Below, piece after piece: positions 55,101 to 62,090 of a stretch of DNA of 64,000 nucleotides. The notes under the pieces were generated by a model. That model was given only the letters and a program-made list of their open reading frames with translations, did no database searches and was not told where the DNA came from. Made by a program: the position numbers and the translations under genes. Positions within the stretch are counted from its first letter, which is position 1. Each line of letters starts with the position of its first letter. Origin of the DNA: VAZQ01 sp035293945 (GTDB lineage: Bacteria > Pseudomonadota > Alphaproteobacteria > Rhizobiales > Xanthobacteraceae); contig DATGLV010000037.1 of NCBI GenBank assembly GCA_035293945.1, positions 195,873-259,872 of the forward strand, given 5' to 3'.

Positions 55101-55978
55101 TCGTGGTCATGCGCGAGCGCGAGCGCATGCCCGACCGCCGCAAGGGCTATACCCAGAAGGCGGTGGTCGGCGGCCACAAGGTCTATCTGCGCACCGGCGA
55201 ATACGACGACGGACGTTTGGGCGAAATCTTCATCGACATGCACAAGGAAGGCGCGGCGCTCCGCTCCATCCTAAACAATTTCGCGATTGCGGTCTCGCTC
55301 GGCCTGCAATACGGCGTGCCGCTCGACGAATATGTCGATGCCTTCACGTTCACCCGCTTCGAACCGTCCGGCCCGGTGCAGGGCAATGACTCGATCAAAT
55401 ACGCGACCTCGATCCTCGACTATGTGTTCCGCGAGCTCGCGGTGAGCTACCTTGAGCGCTTCGACCTCGCCCATGTCGAGCCGACCGAAGGCGGCTTCGA
55501 TGCGCTCGGCCGCGGCGTCGAGGAAGGAAGGCCCGCGCCTGCCGCTGCCCGCTATGTCTCCAAGGGACTGACCCGCTCGCGCACCGACAAGCTCGTGGTC
55601 ATGTCGGGAGGGGCCTCGAGCTCCGCGCCGTCGCCGGTTTCGGCGGAGGGTCGTAGCACCGCTGCCGCCTCCACGAAGGTCACAGCCGTGGCCGGAACGC
55701 CGGTGCGCAGCGAAGCCCAGGCCGCCACTGCATTGCGCACCGCGCCCGAGCAGAAGCTGTCACCAACCGAAAAGATCGGAGCCGCCGAATCACACGTTAG
55801 ACTTAGCTTCTCACGACCAGCCGGATGGCCTGATACCTCTGATGTGGCGAGAAGAGCTGAGGCCAAAGCCAAGGGCTACGTCGGCGAAGCATGCGGCGAG
55901 TGCGGCAACTTCACCCTCGTTCGAAACGGCACTTGTCTCAAATGCGACACGTGCGGCGGCACCTCGGGCTGTTCTTGA
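52142..55978 (+). CDS. nrdJ: adenosylcobalamin-dependent (class II) ribonucleotide reductase
   Basis: 1278 residues from the ATG at 52142 (AAGGAAAAGGGG upstream). It reduces ribonucleotides to deoxyribonucleotides using B12 and needs no oxygen. N-terminal region: MAAPNSPQWFNTGLHWAYGI and FIQSIKDDLVNEGGIMDLW; the core has PCSEYMFLDDTACNLASLNL (active-site Asn-x-Cys-x-Glu region variant) and later SVIAPTGTIALVMDCDTTGIEPDFAL. C-terminal redox/zinc motif: GEACGECGNFTLV and KCDTCGGTSGCS. Odd: residues about 499-526 (SAQPSPASEGLAVPSPASG onward) are an insert encoded by a palindromic repeat, between ASLNLLAFH and GFDLEGYEHAVRLW. Confidence 0.96.
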   Translation: MRIERRYTKEGQSPYADIAFRLTGSEIRNPDGSVVFKAENVEVPEFWSQVAADVLAQKYFRKAGVPARLKKVEEPTVPSWLWRSVADAEALELLPEKERFVGETSSKQVFERLAGTWTYWGWKGRYFAAEEDARAFFDELVYMLAMQMAAPNSPQWFNTGLHWAYGIDGPSQGHFYVDFSTGKLIKSKSAYEHPQPHACFIQSIKDDLVNEGGIMDLWVREARLFKYGSGTGTNFSKLRGDGEKLAGGGRSSGLMSFLKIGDRAAGAIKSGGTTRRAAKMVIVDTDHPDIEQFIDWKVNEEQKVASLVTGSKVNQRHLRAIIKACVNCEGSGDDCFDPEKNPVLRREVKAARRNHVPDAYIKRVIQFARHGYSDLHFPVYDTDWDSEAYLTVSGQNSNNTVRVTDEFLKTVEADGEWDLTWRTTGKVAKTVKARDLWDKIGYAAWASADPGLQFHTTINDWHTCPASGEIRASNPCSEYMFLDDTACNLASLNLLAFHSAQPSPASEGLAVPSPASGGGSGRGASMGFDLEGYEHAVRLWTVVLEISVLMAQFPSREIAQLSFEFRTLGLGYANIGGLLMSSGIPYDSEAGRQICGTLTAIMTGISYATSAEMAAELGAFPSYKKNREPMLRVIRNHRRAAHGERLGYEKIATPPVPLDHKSCPDPRFVAHAKAAWDRALTLGSEHGFRNAQVSVIAPTGTIALVMDCDTTGIEPDFALVKFKKLAGGGYFKIINRAVPEALRTLGYSEAEIAEIEAYAVGHGSLGQAPGINHATLKAKGFDEAAIERIEKALPTAFDIKFAFNKWTLGEDFCRDVLGIEAAALDAPGFDLLAHIGFSKREIEAANIHVCGAMTVEGAPHLKAEHYPVFDCANPCGRTGKRYLSVESHIRMLAAAQPFITGAISKTINMPNDATVEDCKEAYLLSWKLALKANALYRDGSKLSQPLQSQLIADDEEEDEIDAFLEKPATARASALAERVVEKVVERIVVMRERERMPDRRKGYTQKAVVGGHKVYLRTGEYDDGRLGEIFIDMHKEGAALRSILNNFAIAVSLGLQYGVPLDEYVDAFTFTRFEPSGPVQGNDSIKYATSILDYVFRELAVSYLERFDLAHVEPTEGGFDALGRGVEEGRPAPAAARYVSKGLTRSRTDKLVVMSGGASSSAPSPVSAEGRSTAAASTKVTAVAGTPVRSEAQAATALRTAPEQKLSPTEKIGAAESHVRLSFSRPAGWPDTSDVARRAEAKAKGYVGEACGECGNFTLVRNGTCLKCDTCGGTSGCS
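53641..53718 (+). repeat. palindromic repeat translated in frame inside nrdJ
   Basis: CCCTCCCC (53675-53682) and GGGGAGGG (53691-53698) form an 8-bp stem with an 8-base loop, followed by TCAGGGAGGGG. This is the pattern of a common intergenic repeat in related genomes. Here it keeps the nrdJ frame and encodes a Pro/Ser/Gly-rich linker. Confidence 0.8.
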
Positions 55979-55994
55979 TCGGGGCGGCAAGAAA

Positions 55995-56689
55995 ATGCCT
56001 CACGATCACAAGGTCACGTACACAACCGAAGACACCTTAGCGCGCATTGCCACGAATTGGAGAAAAAGACATGGCAGCGAAAACAAATATTCCTTCGACA
56101 TAACCGAGTTCATCGAAACAACATTGAAAAGCGGCCTGAAAGGAAAATCGCTCAAGATTGAATTTTACGATCGAGATTTTGACCAGGACGATCCCGCGTA
56201 TGTCGATTTTGACCCTACCAAGTCCTTGGTAACACTGTGGGTCGATAGGCAAATATGGAAAAGGCGAAATCAGGTGACGATTTCGCGCGCTTCGTGCTGG
56301 CGCATGAAGTAGGACACATCGTCCTTCATGACCATTCAACTCAGGCCTTCTCCAGCGATCCGTCGCTTCAACTTAAATTTCCTGAAAATGAGCACTCAGC
56401 TGAATGGCAAGCAAACAAATTTGCGGAATATTTCCTGCTGCCCGATGGCATAGTCTTGCACTTTGATGACGTTGAACTGATTGTCGTTTTCTGCGAGGTG
56501 CCGCGTGCGATGGCTAAACGCAGAGTAGAGGGCTCCCGTTTCGCCCGAAAAAGTTGGCTGCTAGGCGAAGCCTGCGCCTGCGGAAACTTTACGCTGGTGC
56601 ACAGCGGTAATTCGATCAAGTGCGACACATGTGGCCGCAAATCGAGGTGGCCTCCAATTGGTGCGCATAGGTCTGCCCATGAGATATGA
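55995..56689 (+). pseudogene. ImmA/IrrE-type metallopeptidase with NrdJ-like cysteine tail, frameshifted
   Basis: Starts 16 bases after nrdJ with GGGGCGG upstream. Frame 1 (55995-56258) gives MPHDHKVTYTTEDTLARIATN through WVDRQIW. The frame is then lost at 56257-56258, where one G appears to be missing. Frame 2 continues EKAKSGDDFARFVLAHEVGHIVLHDH, with the zinc motif HEVGH, then AEWQANKFAEYFLLPDG (the conserved E of the Xre-partner peptidases ImmA/IrrE). The C-terminus, LLGEACACGNFTLVHSGN then IKCDTCGRKS, nearly copies the NrdJ tail. The AT-richer composition differs from nrdJ. Function unknown; relatives cleave repressors. Confidence 0.75.
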
Positions 56690-56829
56690 CCGTTTTGTCA
56701 TGTTTCTTCGGATAAAGCCGCGCCACATGACCCGAATGATCGCGAGAGCCCCCGCGGCGGCTCGGCGTTGAGGCTTTCGTGGTCCTCTCGATTCGGGTAT
56801 AGTCCGGGTTGCGTAATACGGGCCATCTT

Positions 56830-57084
56830 ATGAAGCACAATAGCGTTGAAAGCGGCGAGCACGCCGTAACGCCGCTGCAGACGGGAGCGCAGCTCTACGA
56901 GCCGCTCAGGGCCGCTCTGGAGCGGGAGAATTTCGGCTCCTATGTCATGATCAACACCAGTTCTGCCGAGTATGTCCTCGGTCAGACCACGACAGAGGTG
57001 CACACGAAATTCATCGAGCGCTTTGGGGACGATGCACCGGGGTGGTGCACACGGATTGGGGCTTCCGTTTTTGCCACCACTTGA
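56830..57084 (+). CDS. small protein resembling DUF5678
   Basis: 84 residues from the ATG at 56830. The middle, LRAALERENFGSYVMINTSSAEYVLGQTTTEVHTKFIERFGDD in part, resembles DUF5678-type proteins (a short beta-hairpin domain, Y-V-x-I ... V-x-G, then a helix). In many genomes such a gene is paired with a retropepsin-like aspartic protease, and here one overlaps its 3' end. The role of the pair is unknown; a regulatory or toxin-antitoxin-like link is speculation. Confidence 0.55.
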   Translation: MKHNSVESGEHAVTPLQTGAQLYEPLRAALERENFGSYVMINTSSAEYVLGQTTTEVHTKFIERFGDDAPGWCTRIGASVFATT

Positions 57085-57493
57085 ATTCCTCGAAGGATCG
57101 GTTGACGATTTGAGGAGGCCGCTGGTTCGGATCGAAGCAGCCGGCTTCAGCGATCCGCTGGTTGCCTTCATCGATACTGGATTCAACGGCGCGATCATCG
57201 TCGACGCGTCACAGGCCGCGCGATTTGGGTTTCTTGTTTCGAGCCAATACGCCCGCGCTCAGTTGGCAAGCCAACGCGACGAGAATTTCCTGCTTGGCCG
57301 AGGGCGGCTGCTCTGGCTTGGCGAGCAAGTGTCGGTCACCGCCTATATCTTGATTGAGGCGCCCAAAGTACGAAGCGCGCGGCGCGCACGGAAAATTCAC
57401 GAAGAGGTCCTGATTGGGACCGAGTTGTTGGCAAATTGCCGCGTTGAGCTCGATTTTCCAGGCCGCCGGGTTTTAGTCGCACGAACTGCTTGA
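57032..57493 (+). CDS. clan AA (retropepsin-like) aspartic protease family protein
   Basis: 153 residues if started at the ATG at 57032, which lies inside the preceding gene; a TTG at 57056 is the alternative. The catalytic motif is LVAFIDTGFNGAIIVDASQAA (D-T-G), followed by GRLLWLGEQVSVTAYILIEAP and HEEVLIGTELLANCRVELDFPGRRV (the second hydrophobic glycine motif). Single-domain proteases of this type act as dimers. The overlap with the DUF5678-like gene implies coupled translation. Confidence 0.7.
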   Translation: MHRGGAHGLGLPFLPPLEFLEGSVDDLRRPLVRIEAAGFSDPLVAFIDTGFNGAIIVDASQAARFGFLVSSQYARAQLASQRDENFLLGRGRLLWLGEQVSVTAYILIEAPKVRSARRARKIHEEVLIGTELLANCRVELDFPGRRVLVARTA

Positions 57494-57982
57494 GGCTCCT
57501 TCCTTTCAGCGGGACAGGACCGCCCCGCGGGACCCGGAAGGTCGCGAGGTCCCGCGTTGCCCCTTTACGCTGTCTTATTCTCTCTCGAACCTCTCTCGGC
57601 CGGCAGCCATGGTAATGCCAGTAGCTCTTGAGCTTAGGGCAGGCCCTGGGGCGGGACAGCTTTCGCCGAATATCAAGCCAGCTCACCCGGCCGTGCTGGT
57701 CCATATAGGCCTCGGCCGCTTGATCAGAGATGCCCTAATAGCTCAGCGCATGACCAGCCAATCAAACAGCGCCCCAGTGTCCCGGAGTTGAATCGAGGAG
57801 GTGAGGCTGACTCCGCCAGCTCCGTCCCGAATGTCGTCGAGAAGGCTCGCTGAGCCGGTCAGGCAACACACACCGTGGATCAGTCGGACCGCATGGTCGA
57901 TTGCCGACATCTTGAGATCGAGGGCCCACGGCCCTGTGTCTCAGGTCGGTAAGGCGCCCGACGGGTTGCTGAATCATGGCAG
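57494..57982. other. gap between protease gene and integrase
   Basis: 489 bases without a convincing gene. A minus-strand frame around 57560-57704 (start MDQHGRVSWLDIRRKL) has ordinary composition but runs antisense through the protease gene and is not recognisable. Confidence 0.4.
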
Positions 57983-58558
57983 TCAGATCATTGCCACGAG
58001 CTTGCGCTGTACGTCGCTATCGCCATCGATATGCCGCTGCGTCGTCTGGATCGAGCGATGGCCAGCGAGCAATTGAACGTCCCGCAGCGAGCCGTCGGCT
58101 TTGTGGACCAGCCGCGCAGCGCGGGTGATGAAGGTTCGGCGGCCGGAATGGGACGAACAGCCTTCGAGCCGCAGTTCCCTGTATGCAGTCCAAAACCAAG
58201 CGACAATGCTGAGTGGCTTCATCGGCCCGCCGCGCTCGGATCGAACAACCGGACCTGTGTTGTCCGTCACTCCACGCGAAGCGGCGAGAGCATGCCGCAG
58301 CTCAGGGTGCAGCGGGATTCGTCGGCCGCCTCGGTTCTTTGCAGCTTGGTCATAGAGCTCGACAGCGCGGCCGATCGCGCCGTCGGCATCGAGAACCATG
58401 TCCCAGGTCAGGTTCGCCATCTCGGCAGCCCGCCATCCGGCTTTGGCAGACAACAGAATGATGCGCCGGTTCCTCTGCGGGTGGCGGGTACATTCGGCGT
58501 AGACAAGGAGATCTTTGACGTTGTCTTGCGACAGGATCTTTGCCTGCTTGCCCGCCAT
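57983..58558 (-). CDS. short tyrosine recombinase, catalytic Tyr replaced by His
   Basis: 191 residues: catalytic domain only, the short integrase type seen in Hyphomicrobiales. Catalytic Arg I in LSAKAGWRAAEMANLTWDMV, HxxR in SSHSGRRTFITRAARLVHK, and LLAGHRSIQTTQRHID. In the family the last block reads QRYID, the Tyr being the nucleophile; here the codon is CAT instead of TAT, so strand cleavage should be lost. Otherwise intact. It borders an IS remnant and the AT-richer cassette, and may be a relic of the event that brought the region in. Confidence 0.9.
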   Translation of the reverse strand: MAGKQAKILSQDNVKDLLVYAECTRHPQRNRRIILLSAKAGWRAAEMANLTWDMVLDADGAIGRAVELYDQAAKNRGGRRIPLHPELRHALAASRGVTDNTGPVVRSERGGPMKPLSIVAWFWTAYRELRLEGCSSHSGRRTFITRAARLVHKADGSLRDVQLLAGHRSIQTTQRHIDGDSDVQRKLVAMI

Positions 58559-58734
58559 GGCCTCATCGCGTTCGAACCCGATCGATCATAACAAAGGCCG
58601 ACGCACTGACCAAGCAAAACCGCGGCGTCCCAGGCGGCTCAGACACTCGAAAGGAAAAGCACATTTGCTTCACAGTCGCGAGCCCCGGGATGCGGACGAG
58701 CAGATTTCGTTGCCATCGTCGCGTCATCGTCGTA

Positions 58735-58886
58735 GCTGCAGGCTTGCGACCGCTCCGTCGCCGGACGATGAGCCGCTCCTCACGGTAGATACGGAACAGC
58801 CGCTTGTGGTTCACCACGAAGTCCTCCCGTTGCAGAAAGATATGCAAGCGTCGATAGCCGAACCGTCGCCATTGCGACCTCGGTAG
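58735..58886 (-). pseudogene. IS3-family transposase OrfB fragment
   Basis: The minus strand reads RFGYRRLHIFLQREDFVVNHKRLFRIYREERL then IVRRRSGRKPA. This is the HTH_21 region of IS3-family OrfB (Y-R-R-L-H ... NHKR-V/L-x-R-xYREE). Both the upstream part and the DDE integrase core are missing, so it is a small relic. Confidence 0.8.
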
Positions 58887-59091
58887 AAAAAATAACTTTA
58901 ACCTCTCTTGCGCGCACGCGTATAACGTGTAATTCTTTTGTCCGTACTAGGGTGCCGGGGCTTCCTGTACATCGGTCAGCAATTTGTCGGACGAGCGCAC
59001 CGACTTTGAGGGCGCACGCGCGATGCATGCCATCAAGCCGAAGGGGCGGAGTGTGATTGGCCGCCACAGTCGAGGACCTTGGGGGAGCGGT

Positions 59092-59472
59092 GTGTCGAAC
59101 CGCGGCTTTTGCCTCATGCTCCAGGCAATATTGAACATGTACTGCTCCACGGTTCTGCTGGGCTGCGCGGTTGTTGAAGATGTTCGTGCGGATAGTTCCT
59201 CCAGCCGAACCATCGCTCTAGGCATCTCGGAACCTTCTTCGCTGACTCCCGGCGGGCATGGCCACGTCTTGAAGGTTACTGGCTTAGGGTTCGCCGGAAC
59301 GAGTCAGGAAACAACCTTTGGATTCTACAACATCACCGAAGTTGCACTGGATCCACGCTGTCAGGTCGTCTTGGTCGGAAGTACCGACGAACAACTGCAG
59401 CGTTTTGCTAAGGTCGTCGGAAATGTCAGAAACATCTGTACCGATGTAGTTCCTATCGGAGGAAAACGATGA
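59092..59472 (+). CDS. putative lipoprotein A of the AT-richer cassette
   Basis: 126 residues from a GTG at 59092, chosen because GGGGGAG lies four bases before it and it gives a usable signal: MSNRGFCLMLQAILNMYCST then VLLGC, a lipobox with C25. The longer frame from 58984 is unlikely. Mature part: LGISEPSSLTPGGHGHVLK, VTGLGFAGTSQETTFGFYN, DPRCQVVLVGSTDEQLQRF. Unrecognised family. Its stop overlaps the next lipoprotein start (ATGA). Confidence 0.65.
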   Translation: MSNRGFCLMLQAILNMYCSTVLLGCAVVEDVRADSSSSRTIALGISEPSSLTPGGHGHVLKVTGLGFAGTSQETTFGFYNITEVALDPRCQVVLVGSTDEQLQRFAKVVGNVRNICTDVVPIGGKR

Positions 59473-59885
59473 TGTCCGCGCGTAGTATCGCACTTCACGG
59501 CTTAATCTGCCTTCTAACCGCAGGGTGCAACACAACGGCTAGCCCTCCTCTTGTGTTTGTGCAAACGCAGACACTAGGAATTACTGCCAATGCGAGTGGA
59601 GGCCAAGCTACACCTGAGCTGACTTTGGGGTATCGAGATTTGGATATCGCACTCGTTCCGGTGGATGCAAATGGCACTCCCATCGGCTCCGTTCAGCCAG
59701 GGTCGGGAGGACAATTTCATGATGCCCTGTCGGTGATCGGGCAGTTCAACGCTACTGCGACCGCAGGCACATCGCCTAACGCCAATCTCGGAAAATTCTT
59801 TGCTACCGGTAGTGCCGCACAAAAGATGGCCGAAGGGTTCAAGGCCCAGCTCAGTGCTAATGCGTCGCCAAAACAAGGTCAGTGA
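59469..59885 (+). CDS. putative lipoprotein B of the AT-richer cassette
   Basis: 138 residues. Signal MMSARSIALHGLICLLTAGC with lipobox LTAGC; GGAGGAAAACG precedes the ATG. Mature part: LVFVQTQTLGITANASGGQ, TPELTLGYRDLDIALVPVD, FHDALSVIGQFNATATAGT, NANLGKFFATGSAAQKMAEGF. I believe similar lipoproteins occur scattered through Proteobacteria without assigned function; this is recollection, not a search. Translationally coupled to lipoprotein A. Confidence 0.75.
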   Translation: MMSARSIALHGLICLLTAGCNTTASPPLVFVQTQTLGITANASGGQATPELTLGYRDLDIALVPVDANGTPIGSVQPGSGGQFHDALSVIGQFNATATAGTSPNANLGKFFATGSAAQKMAEGFKAQLSANASPKQGQ

Positions 59886-59948
59886 ACTAGACCCCAATAA
59901 ATGACTCAGCGATACAATGGGTAAATGTCACTTTTGAGGAGGGTGTCG

Positions 59949-60887
59949 ATGGTTGATATTCCCGATGTACCTGACCTACCAGACCTGCCTGCCATTCCTG
60001 ATGTGCCGGATGTTCCGGACATTCAGAGCACCCCGGGAGCCGTCACGATAACTACCACACATCAGTTGATACCCGCGAAGTCTTCTCCAGTATCCACCGG
60101 CTTGCCTTTTGCGCAACCGCAGAGCTCTCAGGCGTCCGCCATGCTGTTGGGTATGGATAGCCTTGTGCTCAGCAGTGCGGACCTCCTCGCCAATGCTCAA
60201 TCGAAAGACTATTTGGGTGGAACACCTCAATTTTGGGGCCGATATTTTTACGCGCCCGGCCAGATCAATTCCTCCGGCAAGCGAGACACTCATTATTCAG
60301 CTGCGGAAAGTCCTTTGCTCCGTGCCAACAATATTCGCGTTCTGCCTATTGCGCGGCAGACAGCAAACGTAAGGCAGCCGACCAAAGCGAAAGCCGACGC
60401 GGTGAACAATGTAGCAGCAATTTTTGAGGTATTCTCAGCCCAATATCTTTCCGGAGCGGATCCGGATGTCGTTGTTTTCTTGGACGTTGAGCAAAGCACC
60501 TCGCTGGCTGCGGGGTATTATGAGATATGGTCTGACACTATTGTCTCCGAGGCCGCTCGAATATCCAATGATCGCGTTCGCTTTTATCCGGCTGTTTATG
60601 GAAGCCGCTCTGACGAAAGTACTTGGAAGGCTCTTAAGCAGGCGATGGATGGAGGATCGGCCTGCTATGGAGTTTGGGTGGCACGATATTATTATCCTAC
60701 ACCGGTCCCCAAGCCCTGGAGTGACCCACTCACAACATTACCGGTGACGTTGGCGTGCCCAATATTGGCATGGCAATACTGGGCAAGCCCAGACGACGCG
60801 TCGGAAACGACTAACTTCGACACAAATCTGGCCTGTCCCGCTCATTCGGATATGTTGCTAAGTCGATTGGTCATGCCGCCGAGTTAG
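59949..60887 (+). CDS. DUF1906-like (glycoside-hydrolase-like TIM barrel) protein
   Basis: 312 residues from the ATG at 59949, with GAGGAGG nine bases upstream. No signal peptide. The N-terminus is a low-complexity run of P-D-(V/L)-P-D units (IPDVPDLPDLPAIPDVPDVPD). Then a barrel with GTPQFWGRYFYAPGQINSS, RANNIRVLPIARQTANV, DPDVVVFLDVEQSTSLAAGYYEIW, SNDRVRFYPAVYGSR and ACYGVWVARYYYP. The layout, with an acidic DVE at the end of a strand, resembles DUF1906/GH25-like domains that act on or bind peptidoglycan. The enzyme activity is inferred. Confidence 0.65.
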   Translation: MVDIPDVPDLPDLPAIPDVPDVPDIQSTPGAVTITTTHQLIPAKSSPVSTGLPFAQPQSSQASAMLLGMDSLVLSSADLLANAQSKDYLGGTPQFWGRYFYAPGQINSSGKRDTHYSAAESPLLRANNIRVLPIARQTANVRQPTKAKADAVNNVAAIFEVFSAQYLSGADPDVVVFLDVEQSTSLAAGYYEIWSDTIVSEAARISNDRVRFYPAVYGSRSDESTWKALKQAMDGGSACYGVWVARYYYPTPVPKPWSDPLTTLPVTLACPILAWQYWASPDDASETTNFDTNLACPAHSDMLLSRLVMPPS

Positions 60888-60896
60888 GTAGATTTT

Positions 60897-61124
60897 GTGG
60901 AGCGCAAGTGTCATCGCAGAATCGGGGTCTCGACATCCGGCATCCGTCCTTACGCGATTTTTGGCGACATGAACCAGGAAGGGGCTTTTTCGGGGGCCGG
61001 CGCGGCTGAACAAAACGGCCGTGGCCGGGTGTTCTTCATTATTGAGAACAAAACGCCGCACGACAATGTGCAAAGCCTCATCTCCAATGCACCGCCCTCA
61101 TCCTCGAGGCGACCGCCAGACTAA
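60897..61124 (+). CDS. small ORF resembling the C-terminal end of a DNase II-like protein
   Basis: 75 residues from a GTG at 60897, ten bases after the previous stop, with poor ribosome-site support. The segment RPYAIFGDMNQEGAFSG, then AEQNGRGRVFFIIENKTPH, resembles the Q-N-G-R-G-G-x-F end of DNase II-family proteins from memory. The rest of such a domain is absent, so this may be a remnant or a stand-alone fragment. Confidence 0.35.
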   Translation: MERKCHRRIGVSTSGIRPYAIFGDMNQEGAFSGAGAAEQNGRGRVFFIIENKTPHDNVQSLISNAPPSSSRRPPD

Positions 61125-61164
61125 TTGGAGCACGTTAGGCTAACGATCACGAGGAGGGGACCTC

Positions 61165-61944
61165 ATGAGATTGGTCTATTCAGTGGGCTGGGGAGGCGTG
61201 ACACTGCTGGGCGTACTTCTTCTGGGTGCGAATGCGTTCTGGATATCGCAAGAGTCCGAAATACGGACCGCCGGGAGCGGAATACTGGTGATGCAGTGGC
61301 TGCTCGTCCTTGCGTCCCTGATAATCATATGCGCGCTGGCGGGTATCCTTACCAAACAAAGAGCGATGGGCATCTTCATCGATGAACGTAACCGAATCAG
61401 TTTGGCGCGCGTTCAGTGGGTCTCCTGGTTCTTGATATTGTTCAGTAGTTATTTCGTAGGTTCGATCTGGGATGCAATTTTCGGTGATCTGCCGGCCATC
61501 GAGCCGAATCTGTTCGGGCTTATCGGGATTACGACCGGCTCGGCGGTGATAAGCAATCTGATAGTCGACGCCAAGAAGAAGGAGACTGCAACCACTCAAC
61601 AGCCGCTCGATCCTCTCGTGGGAAAAATCGATATCAACAATACACCCGCGGAAGCGAGTTGGCAGGACCTTTACCTCGGTGAAGAGGAGGCCAATCGATA
61701 CACCGTGGATGTGAGTCGGCTTCAGAAGCTGGTTGCAACCATCATTCTGGTGACCGTTTATTGCCGTATGCTCTGGCTTGCGTTCACCCAGGCCTCGGTC
61801 GACCATGAGGCATTTACGATGCCTGTGGTTGGCCCCAACTTCATCGTCCTGCTTGGGGCCAGTCATGCCGCGTACCTCCTAAACAAGGCAACGCCCAAGA
61901 CCGTGACCGCCGCCGCAGCACCGGACAGCCCGGGAGTGAAGTGA
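61165..61944 (+). CDS. membrane protein of unknown function
   Basis: 259 residues, five or six membrane segments. Start ATG at 61165 with GAGGAGGGGAC upstream. Conserved-looking blocks: AMGIFIDERNRISLARVQWVSW in the first soluble loop, LFGLIGITTGSAVISNLI, ASWQDLYLGEEEANRYTVDVS before the fourth helix. I recall membrane proteins of this pattern (IDxRNRxSLxRxQ; W-x-DLxxGEExxN) encoded near conflict-type or effector genes in many bacteria, none characterised. Inner-membrane location is predicted. Confidence 0.75.
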   Translation: MRLVYSVGWGGVTLLGVLLLGANAFWISQESEIRTAGSGILVMQWLLVLASLIIICALAGILTKQRAMGIFIDERNRISLARVQWVSWFLILFSSYFVGSIWDAIFGDLPAIEPNLFGLIGITTGSAVISNLIVDAKKKETATTQQPLDPLVGKIDINNTPAEASWQDLYLGEEEANRYTVDVSRLQKLVATIILVTVYCRMLWLAFTQASVDHEAFTMPVVGPNFIVLLGASHAAYLLNKATPKTVTAAAAPDSPGVK

Positions 61945-62090
61945 TACGAGGCCTTGCGCGACACAGGATGATCGGAGGATCATCAAATCCGGAGCAAATG
62001 CGGAACGCATCGTAGGCGATGTTGTCTGGTGTCTGTCAACTCAACAGCTCGCCAACGATGAGTGCCATTAGGGTCCAACTGAGGGTTCCC

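Noticed and set aside
53699..55243. 514-codon open frame antisense to nrdJ
   Set aside because: Mirror of a GC-rich coding gene; Arg/Ala/Asp-rich with no domain. The plus strand is certainly nrdJ.
57336..57704. 122-codon minus-strand frame (MDQHGRVSWLDIRRKL)
   Set aside because: Its first third looks protein-like, but most of it is antisense to the aspartic protease gene.
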